Below are positions 17,586 to 26,220 of a DNA stretch of 32,696 nt, in pieces. This DNA is from Bacteroidales bacterium (GTDB taxonomy: Bacteria; Bacteroidota; Bacteroidia; Bacteroidales; P3): the NCBI GenBank assembly GCA_016280915.1, contig JAEEHQ010000098.1:1-32696 (forward strand), written 5' to 3'. The notes under the pieces are model-generated. The model was not told the origin of the DNA and searched no databases. It was given only the letters and a program-made list of their open reading frames with translations. How positions within the stretch are numbered: position 1 is the first letter of the stretch; the number at the start of each line of letters is the position of its first letter. The position numbers were made by a program, and so were the translations under genes.

Positions 17586-20347
17586 TTTGAATAATATTTT
17601 GCGTAGAACAATTTATATGCGTCCACCTTCTTGCGGTTGTATAAGGTTGCGTAATTCTGCTGCGAAATGGCAAAAATCAGATAGTCATTGGAGTCATAGT
17701 CTCTCATCGGCCCCTCTTCTCGCATCAGATGGGTACAGAAATCCAAAGCGTCTGAGGCATTGTTGAAGCTCTTGATGGTAATCATCTGTGTCGAGTCGGT
17801 GAACATCAAAGGTTTCACCTGGAATCCGTAGTTGCCATAGTAGGTGTTGATAAACAATCCCACTTTTCCCTGCAGTTGGGTGGCTCGTATCTTCTTGTCT
17901 TTAACTAAGATAATGACCTGATGGGGTTTGTCTGCCCTGTAGCGGAACAATTGGGCTTCGGGAGGCAGCACATCCTCTTCCTTAGCCACTTCCAACTTGC
18001 CTTCCTTAACCATTTTCTGTCTTTTCTCCAGTCGGGTCATGATTGAGTCGTCCACAAATTCGTCAGCACCGCTGTTGACAATATACTTACCGCCTTCTCC
18101 CAACAAATAGTTCAGCTGTGCCTGTGCCAGCGGGACGATGGTGTCGGTTTGGGGATAGGTCGACACGATTTCTTCAAAGGTTTTTATTGCCGCATTTTTG
18201 TTGTCCAAATGGGCGTAGGCAAGACCTTCCCAGTAGCTGAATTTGCCCAACATGGGATTTCCCTCATAAAGGTTCTTGGCTGTGGCAACAGCATGAACAA
18301 CATCATCATAGCGATGTCTGCGATAGAGGTTGTACACTTCGTCGTAGTCTTCCTTTATCAGCTGGCTCCGGCGAATGATTTCCTTGTAGTAGTCTTCATC
18401 CAGAATCAAGTTGGAGAAATCGCTGTCGGGGAAACCCAGCAGCACCATGTCGCGGTAGTAGTTGGAGCTGGGAGTATTGCCCTGCTTGTCGTAAATCTTG
18501 TAGAGCATAAAGAATGCCTGAACGATTTCCTGATGGGTAGTGTAATTGTTGGCCATCCTCAGGTAACACTCCAATGCCTTTGGGATGTTATGTATACCAT
18601 CGTAATAAATGTATCCGGCATTGAGCAATCCCATCGCCGTTTCGGCTTGCATGGAGTCTTGCTCTGCCTGACTTTTGGGTAAATCTTTCAGATAGTAAGC
18701 CACCGCATGGGGGTCGTCGGGATTGCCCAGAGCGCCTAGGTCGCTTTTCCCGTTTTCCACTTTGGCCGAGTCCACGTTTCCTCCTTCTCCATTTTCGTTA
18801 CCATCACCCTCATCTGAGCTGTCATCATTCATAACCAGCATATTCATACCCAGTAGACCTTTCTTGGAGAGGAACCAGTAATCTTCCAAAGTTCGCATGC
18901 CCCACCGCTGGCGGAAAGTCTCCTTGCCCTTCTGCACCGTGTTGCTGTTGTAGAAATACCAGTCACCTTGCAAGGTATTCAGTTGGGCTTTGCCATCATT
19001 GGCCAGTTGTTCCAACAGCTCGCGCTCTTTGGCCAATTCATCGGCCTTTTTCACCTCCTCAATCTTCTGGTTGATAAGGTTTAGCCGTTCGGCCTCAGTC
19101 ATGTTGGCCACGGCAATTAGGCTGTCGTTGCGTTCTATCACACGGGTGTAGGAAACCAGCGAGGTGAGCAAATCGTAGCGCGATTTGAGGTCGGAGTAAT
19201 GCGGATAGTCGGGATGTATGAGTCCCATGGCCGTATCGTAGTATATCTGCGACTGGTCATAGTCCTGAAACCTGTCGTACATAATCCCACCTATACGGAT
19301 GGCCGAGCGTGCTTTCTGGGCAGGGTTGGTCTTAGAAACCGCACAGGAAGTCTTGAATGCCTCCACGGCTTTCTTGTAATCCCGCATGCCCACATACATC
19401 TCGCCCTTGGCATAGTAAATCTGATCCAAGAATTCCTCATTCTTCTTGTCTCGCAGCATGCGGTCGAGCAGCCGCTCCAACTTCTCACGGTCGGTATGCT
19501 GTAGGTCGGCACACGATGCTATGTTGAGGCGGGCATTAAATTCCATTTCATAGGAAGGACCGCACGACAATACCTTTTCATAATATTTCGAGGCAGTCGG
19601 ACGCTTGTCGTTCTCTTGGTACACCTGTCCCAAGATATAGCAAATGCGGGCTTTCTGTTTGCGCGAGGGCTTTTCCTCCAAGGCCATTTTCAGAAACTGT
19701 ACAGCCTTTTTATATTTTTCCTGTGGCAGGGTGCATTCTGCCATAGCCAGATAAAGGTTCAGTTTCTGGCTTTTGCTGAAATTGTCCTTGCCCAAAGCAA
19801 CCACCAATTCGTCCAAATAGCTTTCGGCATCTTGGTAGCGTTGGTCTTGTGCTGAACAGCGGGCATACAGCACCGCGGCCTCATCGCCTATCTCTGTGCC
19901 TTGGTATTGCGACAACAACATCTGGCAGGTACTGGCGGTATTCACATAGTCGTGCTTATAAAAGGTGGCATAGGCCATCATCATATAGCACTTGGGTATG
20001 TATTCCACATGCTCAATCCCATTGATGAAGATGCTGTGCTTCTTGATGCCTTTCACACTCTTTTCTATGGCACGGTCAAACTGTGGATTCAAAGACATCA
20101 CCTCTTCCTTTGTGCCCAATTTGTATACGGGCAGCAGGCGGGTATAGTCGTCTTTCACCAAGTTTTCCATCTTTTCCACCCCCTCTTTCAAACTCTCGTT
20201 TCCGTTCCACCAAACGTTGTAGTGCGCTGTTGTGTTGTGGTACTGAACATTAGTCCAATTGGCCTTCTGTGTCGAGCAGGCGTAACCCAAAAAGGCAACG
20301 CCACTTAGCACAAAAGCCAACTTGATAATATACAATACCTTCTTCAT
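17582..20347 (-). CDS. PorW/SprE-like TPR lipoprotein
   Basis: A 921-residue TPR-rich protein with a lipoprotein signal: a hydrophobic start ending GYACST, with Cys24 as the likely lipidated residue. Position -3 is Gly, a weak lipobox. After it comes YHNTTAHYNVWWNGNESLKEG, which I recognise from the SprE/PorW family, needed for type IX secretion and gliding in Flavobacterium and Porphyromonas. Repeated TPR helices fill most of the body. A Glu/Gly/Asn-rich linker lies near 505-540. The C-terminal portion (HQVIILVKDKKIRATQL to the end) matches the family's alpha/beta end domain. No other T9SS gene is in the window, so function in secretion is inferred. Confidence 0.75.
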   Translation of the reverse strand: MKKVLYIIKLAFVLSGVAFLGYACSTQKANWTNVQYHNTTAHYNVWWNGNESLKEGVEKMENLVKDDYTRLLPVYKLGTKEEVMSLNPQFDRAIEKSVKGIKKHSIFINGIEHVEYIPKCYMMMAYATFYKHDYVNTASTCQMLLSQYQGTEIGDEAAVLYARCSAQDQRYQDAESYLDELVVALGKDNFSKSQKLNLYLAMAECTLPQEKYKKAVQFLKMALEEKPSRKQKARICYILGQVYQENDKRPTASKYYEKVLSCGPSYEMEFNARLNIASCADLQHTDREKLERLLDRMLRDKKNEEFLDQIYYAKGEMYVGMRDYKKAVEAFKTSCAVSKTNPAQKARSAIRIGGIMYDRFQDYDQSQIYYDTAMGLIHPDYPHYSDLKSRYDLLTSLVSYTRVIERNDSLIAVANMTEAERLNLINQKIEEVKKADELAKERELLEQLANDGKAQLNTLQGDWYFYNSNTVQKGKETFRQRWGMRTLEDYWFLSKKGLLGMNMLVMNDDSSDEGDGNENGEGGNVDSAKVENGKSDLGALGNPDDPHAVAYYLKDLPKSQAEQDSMQAETAMGLLNAGYIYYDGIHNIPKALECYLRMANNYTTHQEIVQAFFMLYKIYDKQGNTPSSNYYRDMVLLGFPDSDFSNLILDEDYYKEIIRRSQLIKEDYDEVYNLYRRHRYDDVVHAVATAKNLYEGNPMLGKFSYWEGLAYAHLDNKNAAIKTFEEIVSTYPQTDTIVPLAQAQLNYLLGEGGKYIVNSGADEFVDDSIMTRLEKRQKMVKEGKLEVAKEEDVLPPEAQLFRYRADKPHQVIILVKDKKIRATQLQGKVGLFINTYYGNYGFQVKPLMFTDSTQMITIKSFNNASDALDFCTHLMREEGPMRDYDSNDYLIFAISQQNYATLYNRKKVDAYKLFYAKYYSK

Positions 20348-20358
20348 GGTTATTTCAA

Positions 20359-21459
20359 TTAGACGTTAAATCTAAAATGCATGATGTCGCCATCCTGCAC
20401 CACATAGTCTTTACCCTCTACGGCTATCTTGCCCGCCTCGCGGCATTTGGCTTCGCTACCCAAAGCAACATAGTCTTCAAATTTGATTACCTCGGCACGA
20501 ATGAAGCCGCGCTCGAAATCGCTGTGAATGATGCCGGCTGTTTGCGGAGCTTTCATTCCTTTCTTGAAAGTCCATGCGCGGCATTCTTTCGGTCCAGCCG
20601 TCAGGAAAGTCTGCAGGTTGAGCAACTTGTATGCTGCTTTGATCAGGCGGTTCACACCCGATTCTTTCAGGCCCAAGTCTTCCAAGAACATCTGCTTCTC
20701 CTCGTAGGTCTCCAGCTCGGCAATGTCGGCTTCGATGCCAGCACCAATCACCAGCACTTCGGCCTCCTCGTCTTTGACAGCTTCTCTAACGGCATCCACA
20801 TACTTGTTGCCGTTCACCACGGAGCCTTCGTCAACATTGCAAACATAGAGTATCGGCTTAGCCGTCAGCAGCATGAGGTCTTTGGCGGCCTCCAGCTGGC
20901 TCTCTTCCAACTTCACCGTGCGGGCACTACGGCCTGCCAACAGGGCTTCTCGGTAAAGGTCCATCACCTCAACCATTTTCTTGGCTTTCGCATCGCCGCC
21001 GGCCTTGGCTTTCTTCACCTCCTTGTCATAGCGGTTCTCTATAGTTTCCAAGTCCTTGAATTGCAGCTCCAAGTCGATGGTTTGCTTATCGCGGATAGGG
21101 TCTACGCTGCCGTCCACATGCGTCACGTTGTCATCGTCGAAACAACGCAGCACATGAATGATGGCATCGGTGGTGCGGATATCTCCTAAGAATTTGTTTC
21201 CCAAACCCTCTCCTTTCGAAGCTCCTTTAACCAGTCCTGCTATATCCACTATCTCCACCGTGGCAGGTACCACGCTGGCGGGATGCTCCATTTCTACCAG
21301 TTTGTTCAGTCGTTCGTCGGGGACGGTGATGACACCTACATTGGGCTCGATGGTGCAAAAGGGAAAATTGGCTGCCTGGGCCTTGGCATTACTCAAACAG
21401 TTGAACAGAGTTGACTTACCCACGTTGGGCAGTCCTACAATACCACATTGGAGTGACAT
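20359..21459 (-). CDS. ychF: Redox-regulated ATPase YchF (Obg-family)
   Basis: A 366-residue TRAFAC P-loop protein that binds ribosomes and hydrolyses ATP. G1 is GLPNVGKS at 9-16, G3 is DIAGLVKGAS from 72, and G4 is NVDE at 208-211. The NxxE form of G4 is the mark of YchF's preference for ATP over GTP. A coiled coil lies at about 130-170, and a TGS domain closes the protein (FLTAGPKECRAW ... GDIMHFRFNV). It begins 27 nt after the glycosyltransferase stop and ends 11 nt before the PorW-like gene. Confidence 0.97.
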   Translation of the reverse strand: MSLQCGIVGLPNVGKSTLFNCLSNAKAQAANFPFCTIEPNVGVITVPDERLNKLVEMEHPASVVPATVEIVDIAGLVKGASKGEGLGNKFLGDIRTTDAIIHVLRCFDDDNVTHVDGSVDPIRDKQTIDLELQFKDLETIENRYDKEVKKAKAGGDAKAKKMVEVMDLYREALLAGRSARTVKLEESQLEAAKDLMLLTAKPILYVCNVDEGSVVNGNKYVDAVREAVKDEEAEVLVIGAGIEADIAELETYEEKQMFLEDLGLKESGVNRLIKAAYKLLNLQTFLTAGPKECRAWTFKKGMKAPQTAGIIHSDFERGFIRAEVIKFEDYVALGSEAKCREAGKIAVEGKDYVVQDGDIMHFRFNV

Positions 21460-21486
21460 AACTATCGATAGTTTTGTTAGTTGTTC

Positions 21487-22434
21487 TTATTCTTTTACAT
21501 TAACCATATCTTTTTCAATCAGATATTGGTTGCGCGTGGAAGAGTTGCGGCAAATCAGTTCGCCCAAGAATCCGGCCATGAACAGCACGGTACCCATCAG
21601 GATGAACAGCATCGACACATAGAACCAAACGCTGTTGGTCAGGGAGATACTGCCACAGATGCGCATGACGCACACAATAATGAAAGCGATGAATCCCAGC
21701 AGGAAAGAAATACTTCCTATCAGACCGAAGAAATGCATGGGCTGTTTGCCAAATTTCGACATGAACATGATGCTCATCAGGTCCAGATAGCCATTCACAA
21801 AGCGGTTCAGGCCAAACTTCGTCACACCATACTGGCGCTTACGGTGCTGCACCACTTTCTCGCCAATGTTGCCAAAACCAGCCCATTTGGCTATGACAGG
21901 GATGTAGCGATGCATCTCGCCATACACCTCGATGCTCTTCACCACATCGCGCCGATAGGCTTTCAAACCGCAGTTGAAGTCATGCAGATGGATGCCGCTC
22001 ATCTTGCGCGTGGTCCAGTTGAAAAATTTCGATGGGATGTTCTTGGCTATCTTGGAGTCGTAGCGTTTCTTCTTCCATCCGCTCACCAGGTCGAAGCCTT
22101 CCTCTTTTATCATGCGGTAAAGCTCGGGCACCTCGTCAGGACTGTCCTGTAGGTCGGCATCCATCGTGATGACCACATCGCCTTCGGCGCGCACAAAACC
22201 CACATTCAGGGCGGCCGACTTGCCGTAGTTTCTGCGAAATTTCACCCCCTTGTAGCGGGGATTCTTCTCGTGTAGCTCCTCAATGACCTTCCAGGAGTTA
22301 TCTTTGCTGCCATCATCAACCATGATGACCTCATAATCAAAGTGATGCTCTTCCATCACTCGGTCTATCCATTCTGCCAGATGAGGCAATGACTCATCTT
22401 CATTAAAAAGTGGCACAATGATTGAAATATCCAT
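21487..22434 (-). CDS. Family 2 glycosyltransferase, polyprenyl-phosphate type
   Basis: A 315-residue enzyme with a cytoplasmic GT-A domain and two C-terminal membrane helices (about 235-258 and 268-295). Motifs: IIVPLFNEDESL at 5-16, VDDGSKDNS from 39, and the metal-binding DADLQDSPDE from 92, followed by QYGVTKFG. This layout is that of DPM1/ArnC/GtrB-like enzymes, which move a sugar from a nucleotide to undecaprenyl phosphate. The sugar is unknown. It lies between the DUF4199 gene (64 nt upstream) and ychF on the same strand. Confidence 0.92.
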   Translation of the reverse strand: MDISIIVPLFNEDESLPHLAEWIDRVMEEHHFDYEVIMVDDGSKDNSWKVIEELHEKNPRYKGVKFRRNYGKSAALNVGFVRAEGDVVITMDADLQDSPDEVPELYRMIKEEGFDLVSGWKKKRYDSKIAKNIPSKFFNWTTRKMSGIHLHDFNCGLKAYRRDVVKSIEVYGEMHRYIPVIAKWAGFGNIGEKVVQHRKRQYGVTKFGLNRFVNGYLDLMSIMFMSKFGKQPMHFFGLIGSISFLLGFIAFIIVCVMRICGSISLTNSVWFYVSMLFILMGTVLFMAGFLGELICRNSSTRNQYLIEKDMVNVKE

Positions 22435-22498
22435 TTGTCTGTTATTTAGTTTTTATTGTTTCTTTGTGATGATTGTTTTGCCGATGGGTTCTACGCTC

Positions 22499-23062
22499 CT
22501 ATTTCTCCTTTTCCTTCTTCTCCACCACCGGACTCTTCTCCGTTCTGTATATCAAAGCGGCACAGAAAGCTATGATGATGCTCATGACTGCCGAGCGGAA
22601 ACCGGCTATGAACCCCCAGTCGCCAGCGGTATATTTCATCACCAGCTCTCTGGCAGCCCTGGCTTCGGCACTCGCCTCAGCAGGCTCCATCATACATACG
22701 CGTTGCCGGTTGTAGTAGAAAACCATGTTGGTGTCGATTACGCCACAGTATAGCCACACCCAGAGACCGAACGCTATGGCGCTGACCACTCCGATTCCCA
22801 ATCCCAGAAGCATCAGCTCTTTGAAAGTGACTTTTCCTCTGGGCAGCTCTTTCCTATACAGGTAGCCGAACAAGAAGATGCCTATCGCCAGCACCAACTC
22901 GGTAACGAAGTTCTCCGGCTGCCTCATGGGAATATCACCCATACAGTCTCTTAACAACAAAACAAGCGACATGGCAATACCTGTCAGCAGCCCGTCTATG
23001 AGATAAGCTTTGCGGTAGTTGCCATAAATTGTTGATTTATATCTTCTAAATATCTTTGCCAT
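22499..23062 (-). CDS. DUF4199 family membrane protein
   Basis: A 187-residue protein with about four membrane segments: near 21-37, 51-68, 84-106 and 150-172. Length and topology, with a polar loop containing YYNRQRVCMMEPAEASAEA between the third and fourth helix, fit the DUF4199 family of Bacteroidota. The end is highly charged (KKEKEK). In related genomes the gene commonly precedes the family 2 glycosyltransferase, as here. Function unknown. A promoter box lies 17-24 nt upstream. Confidence 0.8.
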   Translation of the reverse strand: MAKIFRRYKSTIYGNYRKAYLIDGLLTGIAMSLVLLLRDCMGDIPMRQPENFVTELVLAIGIFLFGYLYRKELPRGKVTFKELMLLGLGIGVVSAIAFGLWVWLYCGVIDTNMVFYYNRQRVCMMEPAEASAEARAARELVMKYTAGDWGFIAGFRSAVMSIIIAFCAALIYRTEKSPVVEKKEKEK

Positions 23063-23078
23063 TGTTTCTATGAAAACG

Positions 23079-23086
23079 CAAAGATA
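23079..23086 (-). promoter_or_regulatory. Bacteroidota -7 promoter box for the 23062-15825 operon
   Basis: Minus-strand TATCTTTG, an exact TAnnTTTG match, in the 40-nt gap between a glycosyltransferase stop and the DUF4199 start. It separates the envelope unit below from the genes above. Confidence 0.65.
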
Positions 23087-23102
23087 CTAAAAAAATTGCA
23101 TT

Positions 23103-24203
23103 TTATAGAAGAATATTTTTAAAATTGTCGAAAGTGTCGGCCTTGGCCAGTATTTCTTTTCGCCTTGCCAACTCTTTCTCAGTAAATTCGACATCCATCA
23201 GTCGGTCCAAGGCATTCAGCATGGCCGCAGGATTGTCAGCTATCACGCAGGCTTCGCCCAACTCCGTCCCCTGCACCATGGTGGAATTGACCAAGCAGAA
23301 TCGACCTTCATACAAGGCATTCATCAGTTTCAGCTTCACCCCTGTGGCTTGGTCGGTAACCAAAACATTCACATGGGCGTTGGCCACCAAGGCATGCATT
23401 TCCTCATCGGTAGGATTGGCTTGCAAGGTCAAGTTTTGATATTGTTTTAGTCTCTTTTGCAACTCAAGGCTGGGATTGCGTCCGGCTATGACAAATGAAT
23501 GTTTCGAGTTGGCTATCAGGTTTTTGGCTATATATTCCACCGCGCTGACATTCTCCGCAACAGAAAGGTTGCCCTGGTAGAGCACATACGCTCCCCTACC
23601 CGTCTGCGAGCTGACTTGCGAATGGCTGTGTGAAGGAGGAACCACCACTACCTGCTTGCAGCCAATCGCCCTGAAATGTTGTGCATCTTTCTCCGAAATG
23701 GTCAGTACCGTTGTAGCTTGAGTAAGGATAGATTCATAGCGTTTCAGCTTCCTCGATTCCAACCAAAAGAAGAATTTTTTCCAAAGGCTCTTTTCCGCCT
23801 GTGCCAGCGATTGGTAGTAGTCGTGCTCTACATTATGCGCCCGCACGGCTATTTTGCGTTTTCCATCGCCCAGCTGCTCCAGCACATAACAATTGTGCAG
23901 GCCTTCCAGCAAGATAGGGTATTCGTCCTGCTTCAACCTTTCAATCAGCTGCATGGAATTGCGAGAGGCCACGATATAGGGCCTTCGCTCCCATTGGTGT
24001 CGCATGCCGATCTCACGGCGATAATAGCAGACCTCCTCGCATAGTTCCTCCAGTTCTTTGGCCTCTTCGCGTCCGTAGGTGTAGCAATGCAGGTGTATCT
24101 TCACCCCCTGATCCGCCAATTTCTTGATGCGGTAGTACACATCAATCACCCCGCCATAATCGGCTGGCCACGGAACGTTGAAAGAGACAACATGAAGGTG
24201 CAT
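23103..24203 (-). CDS. GT4-type (group 1) glycosyltransferase
   Basis: A 366-residue GT-B-fold enzyme. The N-terminal half has HLHVVSFNVPWPADYGG (a donor/acceptor glycine loop) and AHNVEHDYYQ; the C-terminal half has YVLYQGNLSVAENV, SFVIAGRNP and the donor-binding GVKLKLMNALYEG, the usual E/G-rich block. I start at the ATG at 24203; a longer frame uses a TTG that overlaps the upstream gene. It follows the MBL-fold hydrolase by 10 nt. Substrate unknown. Confidence 0.87.
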   Translation of the reverse strand: MHLHVVSFNVPWPADYGGVIDVYYRIKKLADQGVKIHLHCYTYGREEAKELEELCEEVCYYRREIGMRHQWERRPYIVASRNSMQLIERLKQDEYPILLEGLHNCYVLEQLGDGKRKIAVRAHNVEHDYYQSLAQAEKSLWKKFFFWLESRKLKRYESILTQATTVLTISEKDAQHFRAIGCKQVVVVPPSHSHSQVSSQTGRGAYVLYQGNLSVAENVSAVEYIAKNLIANSKHSFVIAGRNPSLELQKRLKQYQNLTLQANPTDEEMHALVANAHVNVLVTDQATGVKLKLMNALYEGRFCLVNSTMVQGTELGEACVIADNPAAMLNALDRLMDVEFTEKELARRKEILAKADTFDNFKNILL

Positions 24204-24213
24204 AGTGGGAAGA

Positions 24214-24987
24214 TTATTCAACGGTGATTTTTAAGCCGTCGTATGCCAGATGAACATGCTCCGGCAGTTCTTTTTCGGTCTCTGCATACAGTCCCATCTC
24301 ATGGCTCACATGGGTCAGATAAGCCACGCGGGGTTGCACCATTCCAATAATCTCCAACGATTCTGGCAAACAGAAATGAGAAAAATGTTTCTGTCGCCGC
24401 AGCGAGTTGATGACCAATGTGTCAACGCCTTTCAGCTTTTCTATCTCTTTAGAATCAATATGGTTGGCATCGGTAATATAGGCCAGCCGTCCCAAGCGGT
24501 AACCCAGTACGGGCAGGTCTTTATGCAGGGCCTTGATGGGCATCACCTCCTCCCCTGCTGCCAACAGGACGGGCTCATCCCCGCTCAGTTCGTGAAGGTT
24601 GGCCTCCGGCAGTCCTGGGAACTCATGGTATCCAAAGATATAATGGTAGTCGCGCTCGATGGCCACCCGTGCCTCTCGGTTGCAGTAGATTTCCATCTTC
24701 TCCCGCTGCACCCAGTTGAAAGGGCGGATGTCATCCAGTCCCCCCACATGGTCGCGGTGGGCATGGGTGATTAAAATGCTGTCCAGGTGGGTCACATGCT
24801 CCCGCAGCATCTGCTCTCTGAAATCGGGACCGATATCTATGAGTATGTTCTTGCCCTTGTCGGTCTCTATCAAGGCCGACGTGCGCAAGTGCTTGTCATG
24901 ACTGTCCTTGGATTGGCAAACCGCACACGTACAAGCTATAACGGGCACCCCTTGCGAAGTACCCGTTCCTAAAAAAGTAACTCTCAT
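24214..24987 (-). CDS. MBL-fold metallo-hydrolase, PhnP-like
   Basis: A 257-residue metallo-beta-lactamase-fold enzyme. The metal motif is HAHRDH at 75-80. The GTGTSQGVP start and the Cys-rich CTCAVC at 19-24 recall PhnP, a cyclic phosphodiesterase with an extra structural zinc. Other ligands are probably in YITDANH and LTHVSHE. Many PhnP-like proteins in Bacteroidota lie away from phosphonate genes, as here, so the real substrate (cyclic phosphodiester or other) is open. Its ATG directly follows the response-regulator TAG (TAGATG). Confidence 0.9.
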   Translation of the reverse strand: MRVTFLGTGTSQGVPVIACTCAVCQSKDSHDKHLRTSALIETDKGKNILIDIGPDFREQMLREHVTHLDSILITHAHRDHVGGLDDIRPFNWVQREKMEIYCNREARVAIERDYHYIFGYHEFPGLPEANLHELSGDEPVLLAAGEEVMPIKALHKDLPVLGYRLGRLAYITDANHIDSKEIEKLKGVDTLVINSLRRQKHFSHFCLPESLEIIGMVQPRVAYLTHVSHEMGLYAETEKELPEHVHLAYDGLKITVE

Positions 24988-25683
24988 CTATTCGTTTTTA
25001 ACCGTCAATCTAAACCCCACTCCGTGAACGTTCACTATCTGCACCTGTGGGTCTGCTTTCAGGTATTTACGCAGCTTGGTGATATAAACATCCATGCTTC
25101 GGGCAGCAAAATAGCTGTCGTCCTTCCAAATCTTCTGCAGCGTGCTGGTGCGGTCGACCAACTGGTTGAAATTCATGGCAAACATGCGTAAGAGTTCGCA
25201 TTCCTTCATGGTCAAACGCTGCACATTGTCGCCGCAGGTCAAAGTCTGGTGGACATAGTCGAAGACCAGATTGCCGATATGGAAGATGTTTTTGTCGGGC
25301 TTGCCGTCATCAAAGGAGCGGCGGATGGTGGCATTCACGCGTGCCAACAGCTCTTCCATACTGAACGGTTTGGTAACGTAGTCGTCGGCTCCAATTTCGA
25401 AACCTTTCAGCTTGTCAGCCTCTAAGTTCTTTGCCGTCAAGAATATAATAGGAATACGCTTGTCCACTTTTCTTATCTCCTTGGCAACGGTGAAACCGTC
25501 TTTGACAGGCATCATGATGTCGAGAATGCAGGCATCCATGTCGTCACTCTGATAGAGGTCTAAGGCAGCCTGGCCGTCGACGGCCAGAAACACGGTGTAT
25601 CCTTTCTGGGTCAGATAAGCTTTCAAAATGGTTCCCAAGTTGGGATCGTCTTCTGCTACCAGCAAATTTATTCCTAAATTCAT
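24988..25683 (-). CDS. OmpR/PhoB-type response regulator, RprY-like
   Basis: A 231-residue two-domain regulator. The receiver domain has the acidic pair Glu11/Asp12, phospho-acceptor Asp55 in ACILDIMMP, Thr83 and Lys105 in VTKPF. The DNA-binding winged helix fills about 135-228 (LTMKECELLRMFA ... MDVYITKLRKYL ... VHGVGFRL). The overall sequence resembles RprY of Bacteroides. No histidine kinase lies beside it, so it is an orphan in this window. The gene is 15 nt below the cyclophilin gene and directly joined to the hydrolase gene. Confidence 0.92.
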   Translation of the reverse strand: MNLGINLLVAEDDPNLGTILKAYLTQKGYTVFLAVDGQAALDLYQSDDMDACILDIMMPVKDGFTVAKEIRKVDKRIPIIFLTAKNLEADKLKGFEIGADDYVTKPFSMEELLARVNATIRRSFDDGKPDKNIFHIGNLVFDYVHQTLTCGDNVQRLTMKECELLRMFAMNFNQLVDRTSTLQKIWKDDSYFAARSMDVYITKLRKYLKADPQVQIVNVHGVGFRLTVKNE

Positions 25684-25698
25684 AGTTTTTTATTTTAT

Positions 25699-26154
25699 TT
25701 AGTCTTCAACAATCTTTATACTTTCAATGAGATCCCCTGCCACTATCTTGTCTATCACGTCCACCCCTTCGGTCACCTTGCCAAAACAGGTGTGGCGGCC
25801 GTCCAAGTGTTGGGTGTTTTCTCTGTTGTGACAGATGAAGAACTGGCTTCCGCCGGTGTCCTTACCCGCATGGGCCATGGAGAGTACCCCCCTGTCGTGA
25901 TACTGTTTCTCGGCATCCGTCTCACATTTGATGTGCCATCCCGGTCCGCCCGTTCCCACACGGGGGTCATGAGGGTTGCGGCTGTAGGGGCATCCACCTT
26001 GAATGACAAAACCCGGTATCACTCTGTGAAATCTGAGTCCGTCATAGAATCCTGAGTTTGCCAGTTTCACGAAGTTGGCAACAGTTCCGGGAACTTCCTT
26101 CGCATAAAGTTCCGCTGTCATAGTTCCTTTAGGGGTTGTTATAATTGCTCTCAT
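25699..26154 (-). CDS. Cyclophilin-type peptidyl-prolyl cis-trans isomerase
   Basis: A compact 151-residue cyclophilin without a signal peptide, so probably cytoplasmic. The catalytic block is [13 protein letters not shown] (Arg44), followed by [18 protein letters not shown] (Gln104, Phe105) and [12 protein letters not shown]. The position equivalent to the cyclosporin-binding Trp of human cyclophilin A is His116, as in many bacterial members. It accelerates proline isomerisation in protein folding. A 66-nt AT-rich gap separates it from lepB. Confidence 0.95.
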   Translation of the reverse strand: MRAIITTPKGTMTAELYAKEVPGTVANFVKLANSGFYDGLRFHRVIPGFVIQGGCPYSRNPHDPRVGTGGPGWHIKCETDAEKQYHDRGVLSMAHAGKDTGGSQFFICHNRENTQHLDGRHTCFGKVTEGVDVIDKIVAGDLIESIKIVED

Positions 26155-26220
26155 ATTCTATTATTCAGTATTCTATTAACTTAAAAAATTGCAAAATATT
26201 GTATGGTTTCTATATTTTTT

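Noticed and set aside
23051..23058. TATCTTTG on the plus strand as a promoter
   Set aside because: It lies at the start codon of the minus-strand DUF4199 gene and no plus-strand gene follows.
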